From assembly GCA_934675465.1 (NCBI GenBank), contig CAKUQM010000061.1, forward strand, positions 1 through 6,713: 6,713 nucleotides of DNA, given 5' to 3'. The position numbers and the translations under genes were made by a program. Of the stretch, positions 5,132-6,713 are shown in pieces (position 1 is the first letter of the stretch; every line of letters starts with the position of its first letter). The DNA comes from an uncultured Erysipelotrichaceae bacterium (GTDB lineage: Bacteria > Bacillota_I > Bacilli_A > Erysipelotrichales > Erysipelotrichaceae). The notes under the pieces are model-generated. The model saw only the letters and a list, made by a program, of their open reading frames with translations. It did no database searches and was not told the DNA's origin.

Positions 5132-6713
5132 ATGAAAACATTAGATCAGATTGAAATTGGAAGTAGTGCAAGAATTATTGAAGTTGGGGGTAGTGGTGCC
5201 CTTAGACAACATTTTTTAGATATGGGTATTGTCCCTGGTGCTGAGTTTACGGTTAAGAAGTTGGCGCCAATGGGTGATCCTATGGAAATAGAGATTCATG
5301 GTTATGAGTTGACTTTAAGACTTCAAGAAGGTGAGAAGATTAAGGTTGAGCCTATAAAAGAGAGAACAAGAAAACATGTCAGCATTGAGCGTGTTAAGGA
5401 TAGTGATCATCCAGGTTTGGGTGAAGAGGGCAAATATCATAATGAAGAGGATGATTTAAAGAAGTTGCCTGATGATGAATTAATTAGTTTTGCGCTTGTT
5501 GGTAATCAAAATTGTGGTAAGACTACTTTGTTTAATTGTTTAACTGGTGAGAATCAGCATGTTGGTAATTTCCCAGGTGTTACTGTTGATAGGAAGGATG
5601 GTTCTATTAAGGGTTATCCTAATACGGTTATTACGGATTTGCCTGGTATTTATTCAATGTCTCCTTTTAGTAGTGAGGAGATTGTTTCTCGTAATTTTGT
5701 GCTTGAACAAAAGCCTAAGGCTATTATTAATATTGTTGATGCGACAAATATTGAGAGAAACTTGTATTTAACTATGCAACTAATTGAGATGGATAGGCCA
5801 ATGGTTGTAGCCCTTAATATGATGGATGAATTGTTGGGTAATCATGGTTTTGTTAATGTCAATGATTTGGAGAATATGTTGGGTGTGCCGGTTATTCCTA
5901 TTTCTGCTGCGAAAAATGAGGGTGTTAACGAACTTATTAAGCATGCGATGCATGTGGCTAAGTATCAAGAATTACCTAAGCGAATTGATTTTTGTGATGA
6001 GAATGATCATGGTGGCGCATTGCATAGATGTATTCATGGAGTTTGTCATTTAATAGAGGATCATGCGCTTAAGGCTGATATTCCGGTTAGGTTTGCGGCT
6101 ACTAAGGCAATTGAAGGGGATGAGCTTGTGATTGATAAGTTGAAGCTTGATCAAAATGAATTAGAAACCCTTGAGCATATCATTAAGCAGATGGAAAAAG
6201 AGAGGGGCCTTGATGCCAGTGCTGCGATAGCTGATATGCGTTTTGAGTTTATTGAAAGACTTTGTGAGAAGACTGTTGGTAAGCCTAAAGAGAGTAAGGA
6301 AAGAATTAGAAGTGAGAAGATAGATAAAGTTTTAACTGGTAAGTATACAGCTATTCCTTGTTTCATTCTAATTATGTTGGCTGTTTTCTATTTAACTTTT
6401 AATGTGATTGGTGCTTTCTTTCAAGACTTGTTGGCAATGGGCATTGATAAGTTAACGTTTCTAGTTAGTAATTTGTTGACTACTATGAATGTTAATGCGG
6501 CTGTTAAGTCTTTGGTGGTTGATGGTATTTTTAAAGGTGTTGGTTCTATTTTGAGTTTCTTGCCGATTATTGTAACTTTGTTCTTTTTCTTGTCAATGAT
6601 GGAAGATAGTGGTTATATCGCAAGAGTTGCCTTTGTGATGGATAAGTTACTTAGAAAGATTGGTTTGTCTGGTAAGAGTATTGTGCCTTTACTTATTGGC
6701 TTTGGTTGTACTG
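5132..6713 (+). CDS. feoB: FeoA-FeoB fusion, ferrous iron transporter (3' end outside window)
   Basis: Inner-membrane Fe2+ uptake GTPase with FeoA fused at its N-terminus; 527 codons are present and the frame is open at the window edge. Residues 1-75 are a FeoA (SH3-like) domain with LRQHFLDMGIVPGAEF and ending IKVEP. A charged linker rich in Glu, Lys and His spans 76-117. The FeoB G domain follows: G1 GNQNCGKT (124-131), G2 around Thr151 in GNFPGVT, G3 DLPG (169-172), G4 NMMD (229-232), G5 ISAA (257-260). A helical regulatory region runs to about 400, and the Gate membrane part starts near 405. It reaches LPIIVTLFFFLSMMEDSGYIAR and the conserved GFGC (Cys526), then is cut. Roughly the last third is missing. 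The start ATG (5132) lies 11 bases after GGAG. An in-frame TTG at 5126 has better spacing and would add two residues. The preceding terminator makes it its own transcription unit. Confidence 0.96.
   Translation, partial: MKTLDQIEIGSSARIIEVGGSGALRQHFLDMGIVPGAEFTVKKLAPMGDPMEIEIHGYELTLRLQEGEKIKVEPIKERTRKHVSIERVKDSDHPGLGEEGKYHNEEDDLKKLPDDELISFALVGNQNCGKTTLFNCLTGENQHVGNFPGVTVDRKDGSIKGYPNTVITDLPGIYSMSPFSSEEIVSRNFVLEQKPKAIINIVDATNIERNLYLTMQLIEMDRPMVVALNMMDELLGNHGFVNVNDLENMLGVPVIPISAAKNEGVNELIKHAMHVAKYQELPKRIDFCDENDHGGALHRCIHGVCHLIEDHALKADIPVRFAATKAIEGDELVIDKLKLDQNELETLEHIIKQMEKERGLDASAAIADMRFEFIERLCEKTVGKPKESKERIRSEKIDKVLTGKYTAIPCFILIMLAVFYLTFNVIGAFFQDLLAMGIDKLTFLVSNLLTTMNVNAAVKSLVVDGIFKGVGSILSFLPIIVTLFFFLSMMEDSGYIARVAFVMDKLLRKIGLSGKSIVPLLIGFGCT

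Noticed and set aside
5547..6366. Short open frames on both strands inside feoAB
   Set aside because: The FeoA-FeoB frame is continuous from 5132 to 6713 with all GTPase motifs, so these are frame shadows.

Overview
The window reads as chromosomal DNA of a low-GC Bacillota. It is strongly AT-rich, uses purine-rich Shine-Dalgarno sites where they are visible, and carries short intrinsic terminators. I cannot place the genus from sequence alone; the gene style would fit Erysipelotrichia-like or related gut Firmicutes (inference). There are six protein genes, most of them housekeeping or transport. The most informative element is an RNA.

Layout: (1) An alpha/beta hydrolase on the + strand (68-692). 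Its N-terminal strand and His-Gly motif lie out of frame with an upstream ATG, so the 5' end appears frameshifted. (2) Convergent to it, a CPA/NHA-type cation:proton antiporter on the - strand (694-1872). The two stop codons sit inside one shared stem-loop. (3) Upstream of the antiporter on the - strand (1886-1986) is a clear fluoride (crcB-class) riboswitch with a terminator expression platform. A -10 box for it overlaps the stop codon of the next gene upstream. (4) A methyltransferase-fold protein of unknown substrate on the - strand (1995-2993), possibly made from a leaderless transcript. (5) Divergent from it, on the + strand, an AEC-family permease (3027-3935) followed after 9 bp by ychF (3945-5048), which ends in a strong intrinsic terminator. 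(6) A FeoA-FeoB fusion for ferrous iron uptake (5132 to the window end, incomplete), preceded by an inverted repeat over its ribosome binding site.

How the genes work together: the riboswitch ties the antiporter to fluoride stress, and fluoride is the best-supported physiological signal here. feoAB is a separate iron-uptake unit, probably regulated at the inverted repeat. The permease and ychF look co-transcribed but have no evident shared function. No CRISPR array, insertion sequence, tRNA, rRNA or phage gene is visible. There is no gene-free stretch longer than 300 bases.
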